From assembly GCA_050733935.1 (NCBI GenBank), contig JBOHUC010000087.1, positions 53,221-117,220 on the forward strand: a stretch of DNA of 64,000 nt. The letters run 5' to 3'. Position 1 is the first letter of the stretch; each line of letters begins with the position of its first letter. The notes beneath the pieces are model-generated. The model was not told the origin of the DNA, searched no databases, and worked only from the letters and a program-made list of their open reading frames with translations. Of this stretch, positions 18,133-27,600 are shown in pieces. The stretch is from JBOHUC01 sp050733935 (GTDB lineage Bacteria; Eisenbacteria; RBG-16-71-46; DASYSL01). A program made the position numbers and the translations under genes.

Positions 18133-20907
18133 ATGCTCGAGCGTTCGCCTGTCGCGCGGGCCGCGTCGCTACTTGCGCTGGCCGCGCTCGCGATTGGGTG
18201 CGGAGCCCCCGCACTCGCATGGTCCAAGCCGTTTCCCGACGGCGCCCCACCTTCGGCTTCCGGCTCGAAGGGCGACAAGAAGGACAAGGACGCCAAGGCA
18301 GGCGCTCCCGGCGAATCGCCGTTCACGGAATGGAGCAAGGTGACGAAGGATGCGACGCGCAAGGAGGGCTTCTTCAGCGCCTGGACGAAGCGCGAGAACA
18401 TCTACTGGGAGATCCGCCAGAACCAGCTCGAGAAGCCGTTCCTGCTGAACGCCCACTTCGCGCGCGGCATCGGGCTCGCGTTCCAGCTCGGTGGACTTCC
18501 GATCGCGGACGGGCTCGCGCAGTTCGAGCGCTATGGCGACCGGATCTTCCTCGTCATGCCGAACGTCCGCATCACGGCGAACAGCGCGGACTCCGCCTAT
18601 CGCCGGGCGGTTGATCTGTCGATCGGCGGATCGGTCGTGCAATCGTTCAAGATCGAGAGCGAGAAGGACTCGACGGTCCTCATCGACATGGCGCCGCTCT
18701 TCGCCTCGGACATACTCGACCTGTCCACCCGCTTCAAGAACTCGACCACGAAGAGCTTCCGTTTCGACAAGGAGCGCTCCTCGGTCACCTCGCACAAGGT
18801 CTTCCCGAAGAACGTCGAGGCCGAGGCGCTGCTCACGTTCTCGCCGAGCGACCGCGAGAACCTGAATCTCTCGACCGTGCCCGACCCGCGCTTCGTGCCT
18901 GTGTCCGTCCACTACAGCTTCCTCGAGCTCCCGACGGAGCCCTACGTTCCCCGCCTCGTGGACGACCGCGTCGGCTTCTTCCTCGACGCGTACAAGGACA
19001 TGAGCCGGGACGGCAAGGACGACTTCTGGGTGCGCTACGTCAATCGCTGGAAGCTCGAGAAGAAGGACCCGTCGGCCGCGATCTCGGACGTCAAACAGCC
19101 GATCGTGTTCTATCTCGACACGACGATCCCCGAGGAGTGGAAGCCGTACGTGAAGGCCGGAATCGAGGAGTGGCAGAAGGCATTCGAGGCGGCCGGTCTC
19201 AGGAACGCGATCATCGCGAAGGACGTGCCGAAGAACGATCACGACTGGGATGCCGAGGACGCGCGCTACTCGACGATCCGCTGGATCACGTCGTCCGAGC
19301 CGTCGTTCGGTGCCATCGGACCGAGCCAGACGGACCCGCGCACGGGGCAGATCCTGAACGCGGACATCCTCATGGAAGGCTCGATGATCACCGGCTACTC
19401 GAACACCTGGCGCCGCTGGGTCGGCCAGGAGACGGTGGACGGGATCATGGGCCTGGCACCCGCGGATCTCGCGAAGCGCGGCCTCGACGGCTCGTATGGA
19501 TGCGAGGCCGGCCTCGGCCACGCGCTCGAAGGGGCGTTCCTCGCGACCTCGCTCCAGCTCGACGGCATCGTGCCGCCGGGCCAGCCGGTGCCGAAGGAAT
19601 TCGTCGGCGCGGGCCTCAAGGCCGTGACCATGCACGAGGTCGGCCACACGCTCGGCATGCGCCACAACTTCAAGTCGAGCACCGCCACCCCCATGGACCG
19701 CCTGCAGGACAAGGCCTGGGTGGACGAGCACGGGCTCGTGGCCTCGATCATGGACTACGACACGCCGAACGTGGCCACCGACGGAATGGCGCAGGGCTAC
19801 TACTGGTCGCCCACGGTGGGCACGGCGGACGTCTGGACGATCCGCTACGGCTACACGCCGACCTCGGCGACCACGCCCGAGGACGACTACAAGATCGTGT
19901 CGTCGATCGCGCGTGAGGCCTCGCTCGCCGGCCACGAATACGGCACGGACGAGGACACGTATCCGGCCGACGCGCTCGATCCGCGCTGCAACATCTACGA
20001 CCTCGGTTCCGATCCGCTCGCGTTCGCGAAGTCGCGCGTCGAGTACGTCTCGACCCTGTGGAAGGATCCGAGCCTCGAGAACAAGCTCATGCGCGACAAC
20101 GATTCGTACGTGGCCCTCCGGCGCGCAATGGACACGATGCTGCTCCAGTACACGCGCGGACTTTCCCATGCGCGCAAGTACGTCGGCGGCCAGTACGCGA
20201 GCCGGGCCCACAAGGGCGATCCGGAGGCGCAGCTGCCGTTCGAGCCGGTCCCGCCCGCAAAGCAGAAGGAGGCGATGAGCTTCCTCGCGGATCGCTGCTT
20301 CTCGCCGCGCGCGTTCGACGTCCCGCCGGCCCTGCTCGGCAAGATCGGCAAGGACCAGAACTTCGACTGGGGCAACAATCTGTTCGCGTACGGCTCGCAG
20401 GAGTATCCGTTCCTCGCACGCGTCGAGCAGATTCAGACGGCGGCGCTCAACGGCCTGCTCGATCCGGCGCTGCTCCAGCGCGTGCGTGAGCAGGAGCTGA
20501 AGAGCGCGGATCCGCTCCGGGTCGCCGACGTGTTCTCGGGCCTCACGAACTCGATCATGAGCGAGGTCGGAGTCGGGGGTGCCGTGGCCAAGCTCTCGGC
20601 GCTCGACACGCCGATGCCGCGGCGCGAGCTCCAGCGCACGTACGTCGACAAGCTCGCCGAGATGGTCGCGACTCCGGCGCCGAACCTGCCGGAAGACGCC
20701 CAGGCGCTCGCGCGCCTCCACCTCACGCGCATCTCGGACGCCTGCCAGAAGGACCTGACGGCCGTCGGCCCGAAGAGCGACACGGTGCGGGCGCACCTGC
20801 TCGAGATGCGTGCTCGTTCCAAGCGCGCACTCGATGCGCAGCGGAATCTGCCGGCTCCGGTCCGGCCCGCCGCGTTCGCGGCGCCCGGCGCGACGGCGAC
20901 GCAGTAG
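18133..20907 (+). CDS. Large exported zinc-dependent metalloprotease
   Basis: A 924-residue exported protein. The signal peptide contains a cysteine (LAIGCGAPALA). A central domain carries the extended zinc site HEVGHTLGMRH (H501, E502, H505, H511), the metzincin pattern HExxHxxGxxH, with a downstream Met-turn candidate in SIMDYDTPN. The flanks (N-terminal beta domain, C-terminal helical domain) match the arrangement of large DUF5117/DUF4953-type 'zinc-dependent metalloproteases' common in Bacteroidota and allies. GGAGG at 18121-18125 fixes the ATG, although the frame is open from 18016. It is a single gene closed by a hairpin terminator. Its substrate is unknown. Confidence 0.9.
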   Translation: MLERSPVARAASLLALAALAIGCGAPALAWSKPFPDGAPPSASGSKGDKKDKDAKAGAPGESPFTEWSKVTKDATRKEGFFSAWTKRENIYWEIRQNQLEKPFLLNAHFARGIGLAFQLGGLPIADGLAQFERYGDRIFLVMPNVRITANSADSAYRRAVDLSIGGSVVQSFKIESEKDSTVLIDMAPLFASDILDLSTRFKNSTTKSFRFDKERSSVTSHKVFPKNVEAEALLTFSPSDRENLNLSTVPDPRFVPVSVHYSFLELPTEPYVPRLVDDRVGFFLDAYKDMSRDGKDDFWVRYVNRWKLEKKDPSAAISDVKQPIVFYLDTTIPEEWKPYVKAGIEEWQKAFEAAGLRNAIIAKDVPKNDHDWDAEDARYSTIRWITSSEPSFGAIGPSQTDPRTGQILNADILMEGSMITGYSNTWRRWVGQETVDGIMGLAPADLAKRGLDGSYGCEAGLGHALEGAFLATSLQLDGIVPPGQPVPKEFVGAGLKAVTMHEVGHTLGMRHNFKSSTATPMDRLQDKAWVDEHGLVASIMDYDTPNVATDGMAQGYYWSPTVGTADVWTIRYGYTPTSATTPEDDYKIVSSIAREASLAGHEYGTDEDTYPADALDPRCNIYDLGSDPLAFAKSRVEYVSTLWKDPSLENKLMRDNDSYVALRRAMDTMLLQYTRGLSHARKYVGGQYASRAHKGDPEAQLPFEPVPPAKQKEAMSFLADRCFSPRAFDVPPALLGKIGKDQNFDWGNNLFAYGSQEYPFLARVEQIQTAALNGLLDPALLQRVREQELKSADPLRVADVFSGLTNSIMSEVGVGGAVAKLSALDTPMPRRELQRTYVDKLAEMVATPAPNLPEDAQALARLHLTRISDACQKDLTAVGPKSDTVRAHLLEMRARSKRALDAQRNLPAPVRPAAFAAPGATATQ

Positions 20908-20921
20908 CAAGCTCGGGGAAC

Positions 20922-20960
20922 GCGGGGCGGCCGGATCAAAGGACCGCCCCGCCTCCTTTC
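20922..20960 (+). terminator. Terminator after metalloprotease
   Basis: Stem GCGGGGCGGCC (20922-20932) pairs with GGACCGCCCCGC (20941-20952) with one bulged A, followed by CTCCTTTC. Begins 14 bases after the stop codon. Confidence 0.75.
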
Positions 20961-21222
20961 GGTGCGCCGAAAGCCTGTGAGACGGGAGTTGCCCTTCCGG
21001 GCCACGGTGCGCTAGGATCGATTGCGCAAGCGTTCAGTACCTGCGGGACTCGAATGCGCGGTCCGGTTGACGCGCGCAAGGCGGTGAGCCAGACCCGCCC
21101 TCGATGCAGGCGGAATTCGTCGCGTACCGGCCGTTCCGATCGCGACCCCGACCCGCCCGGCCGCAGCTCCAGCGGCCCCACTCGATCCAGAAGTCCGGTC
21201 CGACAACCCATAGAGTGACTCC
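20961..21222. other. Leader region before the Rho-like gene
   Basis: About 260 bases without a recognisable gene. A TTGACG hexamer lies near 21066, but no convincing -10 follows. rho genes are often autoregulated through their leader, so the promoter and any attenuator should lie here; I cannot define them. Confidence 0.35.
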
Positions 21223-22833
21223 GTGAAACGTTCTTCCAGCGGCCCGCACGGCCGACGCCCCACATCCCGATCGACCGGTTCCGCCTACTCGTCCCGTCCC
21301 TCGCGCCCCGCGCGCGGCGACCGTCCGACTTCCGGTCCGAATCCGTCGGCCGCCGCACCCCAAGGCGGCCCGCCCACGCCCTACCGAGAAGGACCGCAGG
21401 TTCGCGAGCCCCGCGAGCCTCGAGAGTCCCGGGACCCGCGCGAAACCCGTGAGCCCCGCGGGCGCGAGCATCGACCGCCGCGGGATCCTCGCGACGGCCG
21501 CCCGGCCCGCGACCCGCGCGGCGCCCACGATCCCCGCGATCGCCAGCCGCGCGAGAACCGCGAGCCCCGACCGGGACAACGCGCTCCGGGAGCTCGCTCG
21601 AACGGTCCATGGAGCGATGGAGCGCGGAGCGCAGGTCCGGGCGGTGAACGAAGCGCAGGCGCAGGGCGCGGCGATCGTCGGCGCGGCCGTCCGCGCCGCT
21701 CCGCCGGCCGCACGGAGACTCCGCGGAGCGACGGGCAGCGCAGCGCCCGTCCCGACATGCGGAGCGACGGGCGTGCCGGTCCTCCGCGTGCGAATGGTTT
21801 CCGCCGGCCCGACGCCGATCGCTCGGGCGAGCGCTCGCGCTACTTCGGCGATCGTCCCAACGACAGCGGCCGCGGTTACAACGATCGCGAGCGCTCCTAC
21901 GGCGATCGCGACCGCGGTCACGGCGACCGTCCCCGGCGCACAAGGGACCGCCGCGACCTTCCGTTCGCCGACCTCCTGCGTGAGCTCCAGCACCAGGTAT
22001 CGATCGACCCGATCGAACGCCTCCGCCTCGAGACCAAGCCCGACATCCACACGACCCGAGCACTCGAGCTGATCTCTCCGATCGGGAAAGGCCAGCGGTG
22101 TCTCATCACCTCGCCACCCAAAGCCGGGAAGACCACCCTCCTCCAGGACGTCGCGGTCGCGCTCTCGACGAACCACCCCGAAGTCGAGACCGTCGTGCTG
22201 CTCGTCGACGAGCGGCCGGAAGAGGTCACGCACTTCCGGCGCTCGGTTCCGTGCGAGGTCATGGCCGCCTCGAGCGACCAGACCGCGTCCGAGCACGTCG
22301 AGATCGCCGAGCGGGCGCTCGCGCGCGTGCTCGTGCCGGTGCTCGAGGGGAAGGACGTCGTGCTCCTTCTCGACTCGATCACGCGGCTCGCGCGCGCCTA
22401 CAACACGAATTTCCAGGGCATCGGGCGCACGCTCTCGGGCGGGCTCGACGCGACCACCATGCAGGTCCCCCGCCAGATCTTCGGCGCCGCCCGGAAGATC
22501 GAAAACGGCGGAAGCCTCACGATCCTCGGCACCGCCCTCATCGACACCGGCTCGCGCATGGACGAGGTGATCTTCCAGGAGTTCAAGGGCACCGGGAACA
22601 TGGAGCTCGTCCTGTCCCGCCAGCTGTTCGAGAAGCGCATCTTTCCCTGCATCGACATCAAGCAGAGCGGCACCCGGAAGGAAGAAAAGCTCTACGGCGC
22701 GAACGAAATGCGTGCGCTGCACGCGCTCCGGCGCCGGCTTGTCGAGCGCGATCCCGAAACCGGGATGCTGGAGCTCCTCGAGCTGCTCAAGATGTACCCG
22801 TCGAACGAGCTGCTCCTCGCGCGGCTCATGTAA
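21223..22833 (+). CDS. rho: Rho-type termination ATPase lacking the RNA-binding domain
   Basis: A 536-residue protein whose C-terminal part (from about residue 243) is a clear Rho hexameric helicase/ATPase: P-loop SPPKAGKTT at 297-305, DERPEEVTHFRR, the Walker B segment LLLDSITRLARAYN, the Q-loop GARK..GGSLTI, and the R-loop GTGNMEL. In ordinary Rho a helical Rho_N domain and a cold-shock-like OB fold precede this. Here residues 1-242 are low-complexity, made of R, D, P, G, E and S (RDPR, REPRE, GDRDRGHGDRP), with no OB fold in any frame. The GTG start cannot be moved upstream, since a TAG lies three codons before it. The ribosome site is weak. It could be the housekeeping Rho in an extreme form or a second paralogue. 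Confidence 0.9.
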   Translation: MKRSSSGPHGRRPTSRSTGSAYSSRPSRPARGDRPTSGPNPSAAAPQGGPPTPYREGPQVREPREPRESRDPRETREPRGREHRPPRDPRDGRPARDPRGAHDPRDRQPRENREPRPGQRAPGARSNGPWSDGARSAGPGGERSAGAGRGDRRRGRPRRSAGRTETPRSDGQRSARPDMRSDGRAGPPRANGFRRPDADRSGERSRYFGDRPNDSGRGYNDRERSYGDRDRGHGDRPRRTRDRRDLPFADLLRELQHQVSIDPIERLRLETKPDIHTTRALELISPIGKGQRCLITSPPKAGKTTLLQDVAVALSTNHPEVETVVLLVDERPEEVTHFRRSVPCEVMAASSDQTASEHVEIAERALARVLVPVLEGKDVVLLLDSITRLARAYNTNFQGIGRTLSGGLDATTMQVPRQIFGAARKIENGGSLTILGTALIDTGSRMDEVIFQEFKGTGNMELVLSRQLFEKRIFPCIDIKQSGTRKEEKLYGANEMRALHALRRRLVERDPETGMLELLELLKMYPSNELLLARLM

Positions 22834-22871
22834 GCAAGACCACGTTCGAAAGCCCAATAAGGGGGATTCCG

Positions 22872-24299
22872 ATGCACCGTCGTGCCGTGCGTTCTGCGCG
22901 CCGGGTGGCGCGCTCCCGTGCTTTGTTCGGAGCCACAATCGGAATGCTCGCAGTGCTCGCGGGCGTCGCTTCCCTGGGCCTCCCTTCGGACGCGTGGGCG
23001 GCCGAGACGGCAACCGCGGCCGCGGCTCCGTCCGGCAAGCCTCCGGTCTACCGCGTGCTCCACGTCGGAACGCTTATCGACGGCACGGGCGCCGCTCCGC
23101 GCCGGAACGTGGACGTGCTCCTCAAGGACGACCGGATCGAAGCGATCGGCGAGCGGCTCCAGGCGCCGACCGGAACGCCCGTCGAGATCGATCTCCGCGA
23201 GTACACGGTGCTGCCGGGCTTCATCGACTGCCACACGCACCTCACGCACCTCACCTCGCCGGACGCCATGCTGCGGCAGGTCACCCGGATGCCCGCCGAC
23301 CAGGCCATCGAAGCGGTCGGCTACGCGAAAGCGACGCTCGAGGCCGGTTTCACGACCGTGCGCGACGTCGGCGCGGGCGAATTCGTCGACGTGTCGCTCA
23401 AGAGGGCAATCGACCGCGGAACGATCCCCGGGCCGCGCATGATCGTCGCGACGCAGGGCTTCTCGATCATCGGCGGTCACGGCGACGCAAATGGGTACCG
23501 TCCGGGCATCCTCGAGGAGCACGAGGACTACACGCGGGGCCTTCCGACCGGCGCGGACGAGTGCCGGAGGGCCGTGCGCTACGCACACAAGCACGGCGCG
23601 GGGGTGATCAAGATCATGACCTCGGGCGGCGTTCTGTCCGCAAAAAGCACGCTCGAGTCGCGCAGCTTCTCGGACGAGGAGCTCGACGCGATCGTCGGCG
23701 AGGCGACGCTGCTCGGACTCAAGGTGTGCAGCCACGCGCACGGCAAGGCCGGCATCCTCTCCGCCGTCCGCGCGGGCGTGGCGTCGATCGAGCACGGGAC
23801 GTACATGGACGACGAATGCGCCACGGCCATGAAGGCGAAGGGCACGTATCTCGTGCCCACGCGCACGGCCGGCGAGTGGGTCTATTCGCACGCGCTCCAG
23901 GGCGGCGGTTCAATCCCGCCGCACGCGGTCCAGAAGGCGCTCCAGGTCGGACCGGTGATGCGCGAGGGATTCCGCACGGCGTACAAGAAGGGCGTGAAGA
24001 TCGCGTTCGGGAGCGACGCGGGTGTATTCCCGCACGGCACGAACGCACAGGAATTCGAGCTCCTGACCGACCTCGGCATGAAGCCCATGGAAGCGATCGT
24101 CGCCGCGACCGGCAGCGCGTCGGATCTCCTAGGCTGGAACGAAGTCGGGACCGTTCAGAAGGGTCGTTACGCCGATTTCGTGGTCGTGCGCGGCGATCCG
24201 CTCGCCAACATCACGCTCCTCGCGAGGCCGACCGCGGTCATGAAGGGCGGGCAGTTCGTGCGGGATGAACGCGCGAACGGACAAACGGCGGGCCGCTGA
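22872..24299 (+). CDS. Exported amidohydrolase (imidazolonepropionase/prolidase-like)
   Basis: Binuclear metal hydrolase of 475 residues in the amidohydrolase superfamily, subgroup of Xaa-Pro dipeptidase/imidazolonepropionase-like proteins. A signal peptide (LFGATIGMLAVLAGVASL... to DAWA) sends it to the periplasm or outside. Metal ligands are visible: HTH (H121, H123), a probably carboxylated lysine in IKIMTSGG (K247), SHAH (H288), EHG (H308) and GSD (D382). The C-terminus ends with the usual small beta domain. AAGGGGG precedes the ATG, 38 bp after the Rho-like gene. A palindromic repeat with a terminator-like hairpin begins 28 bases after the stop. Confidence 0.9.
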   Translation: MHRRAVRSARRVARSRALFGATIGMLAVLAGVASLGLPSDAWAAETATAAAAPSGKPPVYRVLHVGTLIDGTGAAPRRNVDVLLKDDRIEAIGERLQAPTGTPVEIDLREYTVLPGFIDCHTHLTHLTSPDAMLRQVTRMPADQAIEAVGYAKATLEAGFTTVRDVGAGEFVDVSLKRAIDRGTIPGPRMIVATQGFSIIGGHGDANGYRPGILEEHEDYTRGLPTGADECRRAVRYAHKHGAGVIKIMTSGGVLSAKSTLESRSFSDEELDAIVGEATLLGLKVCSHAHGKAGILSAVRAGVASIEHGTYMDDECATAMKAKGTYLVPTRTAGEWVYSHALQGGGSIPPHAVQKALQVGPVMREGFRTAYKKGVKIAFGSDAGVFPHGTNAQEFELLTDLGMKPMEAIVAATGSASDLLGWNEVGTVQKGRYADFVVVRGDPLANITLLARPTAVMKGGQFVRDERANGQTAGR

Positions 24300-24327
24300 T
24301 CGGCCGTCTCCTGATCCCTGTATGACC

Positions 24328-24420
24328 AACATACCCCGGGGCATGTTCGAGTCCGACCCGGGGAGCCAAATGTGGCTGTGTGCGAACCGGGTCGGCGCTT
24401 GCCGGCCCGGTTGCGTTTTG
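24328..24420 (+). repeat. Palindromic repeat unit, copy A, with terminator-like hairpin
   Basis: Starts with the 20-base palindrome AACATACCCCGGGGCATGTT (24328-24347, one A/C mismatch), continues with TCGAGTCCGACCCGGGGAGCC, and ends in the hairpin AACCGGGTCGGC (24385-24396) / GCCGGCCCGGTT (24401-24412) followed by GCGTTTTG. About 90% identical to copy B by eye over its length, with paired stem changes. The hairpin can terminate amidohydrolase transcription. Confidence 0.82.
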
Positions 24421-24500
24421 AGGGAAGCGATCCTGACGAGTCGATCGCACCCGAGCCATCTGCCCGGATCCAGCGCCCTTCATGGCGGACCGCTTTCCCG

Positions 24501-24530
24501 TTGACACGGGGGGTCCGAAGGTCCAGCGTA
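24501..24530 (+). promoter_or_regulatory. Possible sigma-70 promoter before FG-GAP gene
   Basis: A perfect -35 hexamer TTGACA at 24501-24506. The best -10 candidate (AGCGTA or CGTACT, 17-19 bases downstream) is poor, so this is tentative. Confidence 0.35.
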
Positions 24531-24625
24531 CTTGCCGCTGAGGTGAAGAGGAGATGGGATCCTGGCCTTTCCGGTTGCGTCGTTCGTCCGCGCCCGAGGC
24601 TGAGCGCGGACTCCGGGGAGGCTTC

Positions 24626-27600
24626 ATGTTTTGGCCGGCTCCTCTCTCCGCACGACGTGCTCTGCGACGGGCGTCGCTCCTGATCCTCAGCCAGCTCATC
24701 TTCACCCCCCCTTCCTTCGCCCATCTCAGCATCATCCGCCAGGGAGCCGAGAGCACCGCGGGCCTCGAAAGGCTGGATCAGACCGGGGGTGCGCTTGCCG
24801 TCGGAGACTTCGACAACGATGGTTACGATGACCTGGCGATCGGAGCCCCGAACGAGAATGTGAGCGGAGACGACGCGGCTGGCGCCGTGATCATCGTCTA
24901 CGGAACCAAGGACGGCCTCACTCCCGCGAGCGCGGAGAGTCGAACCGCAACCGGCATCGGAGGGACGAGCCAGGCCGGCGCGCGCTTCGGTCATGCACTG
25001 GCGAGCGGCTATTTCAATGACGACGAGTTCGCCGACCTCGCCATTGGGGCCCCGCTCGAGGACGTGACGATAGGTGTGACCAAGTACGACGACGCAGGTC
25101 GGGTCTACATCCTGCTGGGGGTTGCGGGGGGTCTATCGACCAGCTTCCAGACGTCTTTCTCGCAGCAGGGTGTAGGCGGGGTTGAGGAGTTCGACGAGTT
25201 CGGCCGAGCTCTCACGGCGGGCGATTTCGACGGTGACGGTGACGACGATCTGGCGGTCGGCTCTCCTGGCGAGGACACGGACGCGGGCGCCGTGTTTCAC
25301 TACTACAGCACGGCCGCCGGAATCACGAGCGCGGGGGCGGGCTGGATGAAGCAATCCACGTTCGGCGTCGGCGACGCTCCTGCGGATCGCTTCGGCGTCT
25401 CGCTCGCGGCCGGGAATTTCTGCGGGACCGGGACGGTGCGATCCGACCTCGCGATCGGAGCTCCCAATCGCAACGGGGGCATTGGCTTCGACGACACGGG
25501 CGTCATCTACATCGTCGAGGGAACGGCGTCGGGCCTGAGCACGGCGGCAGGGGACTTCGCGATCTACGCGGGCAGCATCACACCGGGGGGCGCGCAAGCC
25601 GGTGAGCACTTCGGTTATGCGCTCGCGTCGGGGAAGTTCTGGCCCTCGACCTATCATTCGCTCGCGATCAGTGCCCCCGGCCGCGATGTCTCGGGCGCGG
25701 GAGGTGCCGGCCGTGTCGTGGTCGCGCGGGGAATGTCCTCCACGGGGCTCTCGTTCGCGAGCGACTCCGTCGAGGTCGTGACTCAGGGGACCGGATCCAC
25801 ACCCGAAAACGGTGACGGATTCGGCATGTCTCTCGCAACCGGAGACTACGACAACGACGGAGATGACGACCTCACCGTCGGGGCGCCCGACGAGAACGTG
25901 AACGCAACGGACGCCGGATACGCCCAGGTCTTCCTGGCATTCGGGTCTGGCGCGGTCTCGGGATTCACCGCGTCGTCCCTGCGTTCCCTCACGCAGGAGA
26001 GATTGCAGGGTCAATCGGAGGCATTCGACAACGCCGGATTCGCGGTCGCGATGGGTCGCTTCGACAACACCGAACGCGCCAATGTCGCGGTAGGCTGCCC
26101 GCGCGAGGACACGTCGGACGACATCAAGTACGACGAGAGCGGGGTGGACAGCGAATTCGACGATGCCGGCTGCGTGTACATCTTTGCCCCCTGGCGCCAG
26201 CCCTCTCCGCTGTCGTGTCGCAACTCGGCGGTCCTCGACTGCAACAATGAGCTGGTCTTCTCCCAGCGCCCCTTCGACCGGATCCGTGCTGCCAGCACCA
26301 ACAAGGTCATGACGCTCCTCATTGCATGCGAGCGCATCCAGGATGACGTAGCCGATTCCGCTGCGCTCTACACGATCCCGGCATGGATCGCCGACGCGTC
26401 CGGGAAGATCAACGGGACCCGTTGGGGACTGCTCGAAGGGGAGCGGTGGAAGCTGATCGATCTGCTTCGGCTCACGGCTGTGATCTCGGCCAATGATGCG
26501 GCGTTCGCTGTCGCCGATGCGCTCGGGGAATGTCCGGGCGATTGGGAGGGCCGCGACAGCGACACGTGCATCGGGTTCGTCGGGGACATGAATGCCCGCC
26601 GGCAGGAGCCGGACCTCGAGATGACGAATACCGTGTTTCAGAACCCGGCCGGGCGTCCCTGGGGCGACCCCTACTCCACCGCGGCCGAGATGGCGAAGCT
26701 CTTCCGGGTGGCGATGAGCAGCAACAGTCTCTTCCGGCAACTCGTGGGCACAGCGGTCCAGACGATCAGCTGGATCCCAGGCGGGTCGAATACTGCCACC
26801 CGGCAGGATTTGACTTACGGCACGTTCACGAGCCTTCAAAGGGCCGAAGGGCGCTTCGCGGACGGTGTGAAGCCCGGAAACAACAGCCCCTCTCTGTGGA
26901 CGCGCGTGTTCTCCTCGACCGAGCCGGGCAAGAGTCGCGTCGCTGGAGCGGCGTTCGGCTGGCCGGCGTCGACCAGCCCAATAAGCGCCGACATGGACAC
27001 GGTGCTGGGGATCGGTCAGAGCACATGTCTCTTCCGGACCGCAACGGAGGACGAGAGCGGCGAGCGTGAAGACGTGGCCCTCGCTCCGGGGGCACCGACG
27101 GGAAGCCCGCCGGAGTTTCATCTTACGGCGGCGAATCTATCGACACTCTCCGGTGCCCTCGGCGGGGCGGGACTCGAACCGTCATCGCTGACGGATCCAT
27201 TCCTGCAGGTCGACGTGGTTCGCCAGGACGGCACGGGAGCGGGACCGGTCGTCCTGAGAGCCCGGCGGAGCAGCGAGATCCGCATTCCCCCCGGCGGGAT
27301 CGTGAACTTCGGGATCGCTCCGTTCGAATCTCATCTGCCGATCCAGATCGACAACGGCGGGACGTCGACGGCTACGTTGGTTGTGACCTCGACTCATCCA
27401 CCCGGGCAGGCCACGGTGGCGATCCCCCCGGAGGGGTTTTTCACGCTGCCCCCCTTTGGGGGACCGATGGCTCCGAACTTCCACATGAGCATCGAGAATC
27501 TGTCGACCGCGAACGCAGCCGAGCTCAGCATTCAGGAGCTGGGATACGATTTCGTGCTCTCGCTCGCGGAGCCCGGACAGCCTGGATCCTCGTTCTCCGC

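Larger units (their letters stand above)
24300..24625. other. Intergenic region with palindromic repeat and possible promoter
   Basis: No gene is seen, although short frames run through the repeat. It contains repeat copy A (24328-24420), then a TTGACA hexamer at 24501-24506 with only a weak -10 about 18 bases on (near CAGCGTACTT), which could drive the FG-GAP gene. The 24554 ATG is open but is a poorer start than 24626. Confidence 0.5.

Noticed and set aside
21449..22072. A cold-shock-type RNA-binding domain hidden in another frame of the Rho-like gene.
   Set aside because: The alternative frames show no OB-fold motif, only low-complexity residues.
24341..24370. GTTCGAGTCC...CCGGGGAGCCA looks like the T-loop and 3' end of a tRNA.
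   Set aside because: The putative T-stem does not pair and no D- or anticodon arm is found; also seen in copy B.
24265..24504. Frames through repeat copies A and B read a similar short peptide (PRGxFESDPGSQMWxCANRVGxCRPG).
   Set aside because: Differences follow RNA pairing (stem changes on both sides), no ribosome site precedes either frame, and the other copies do not keep the peptide. A structured nucleic acid explains it better.
24554..24625. ATG 24554 as the FG-GAP gene start.
   Set aside because: The GAGGAG abuts the ATG, while the start at 24626 has a GGAGG and a clean signal peptide.
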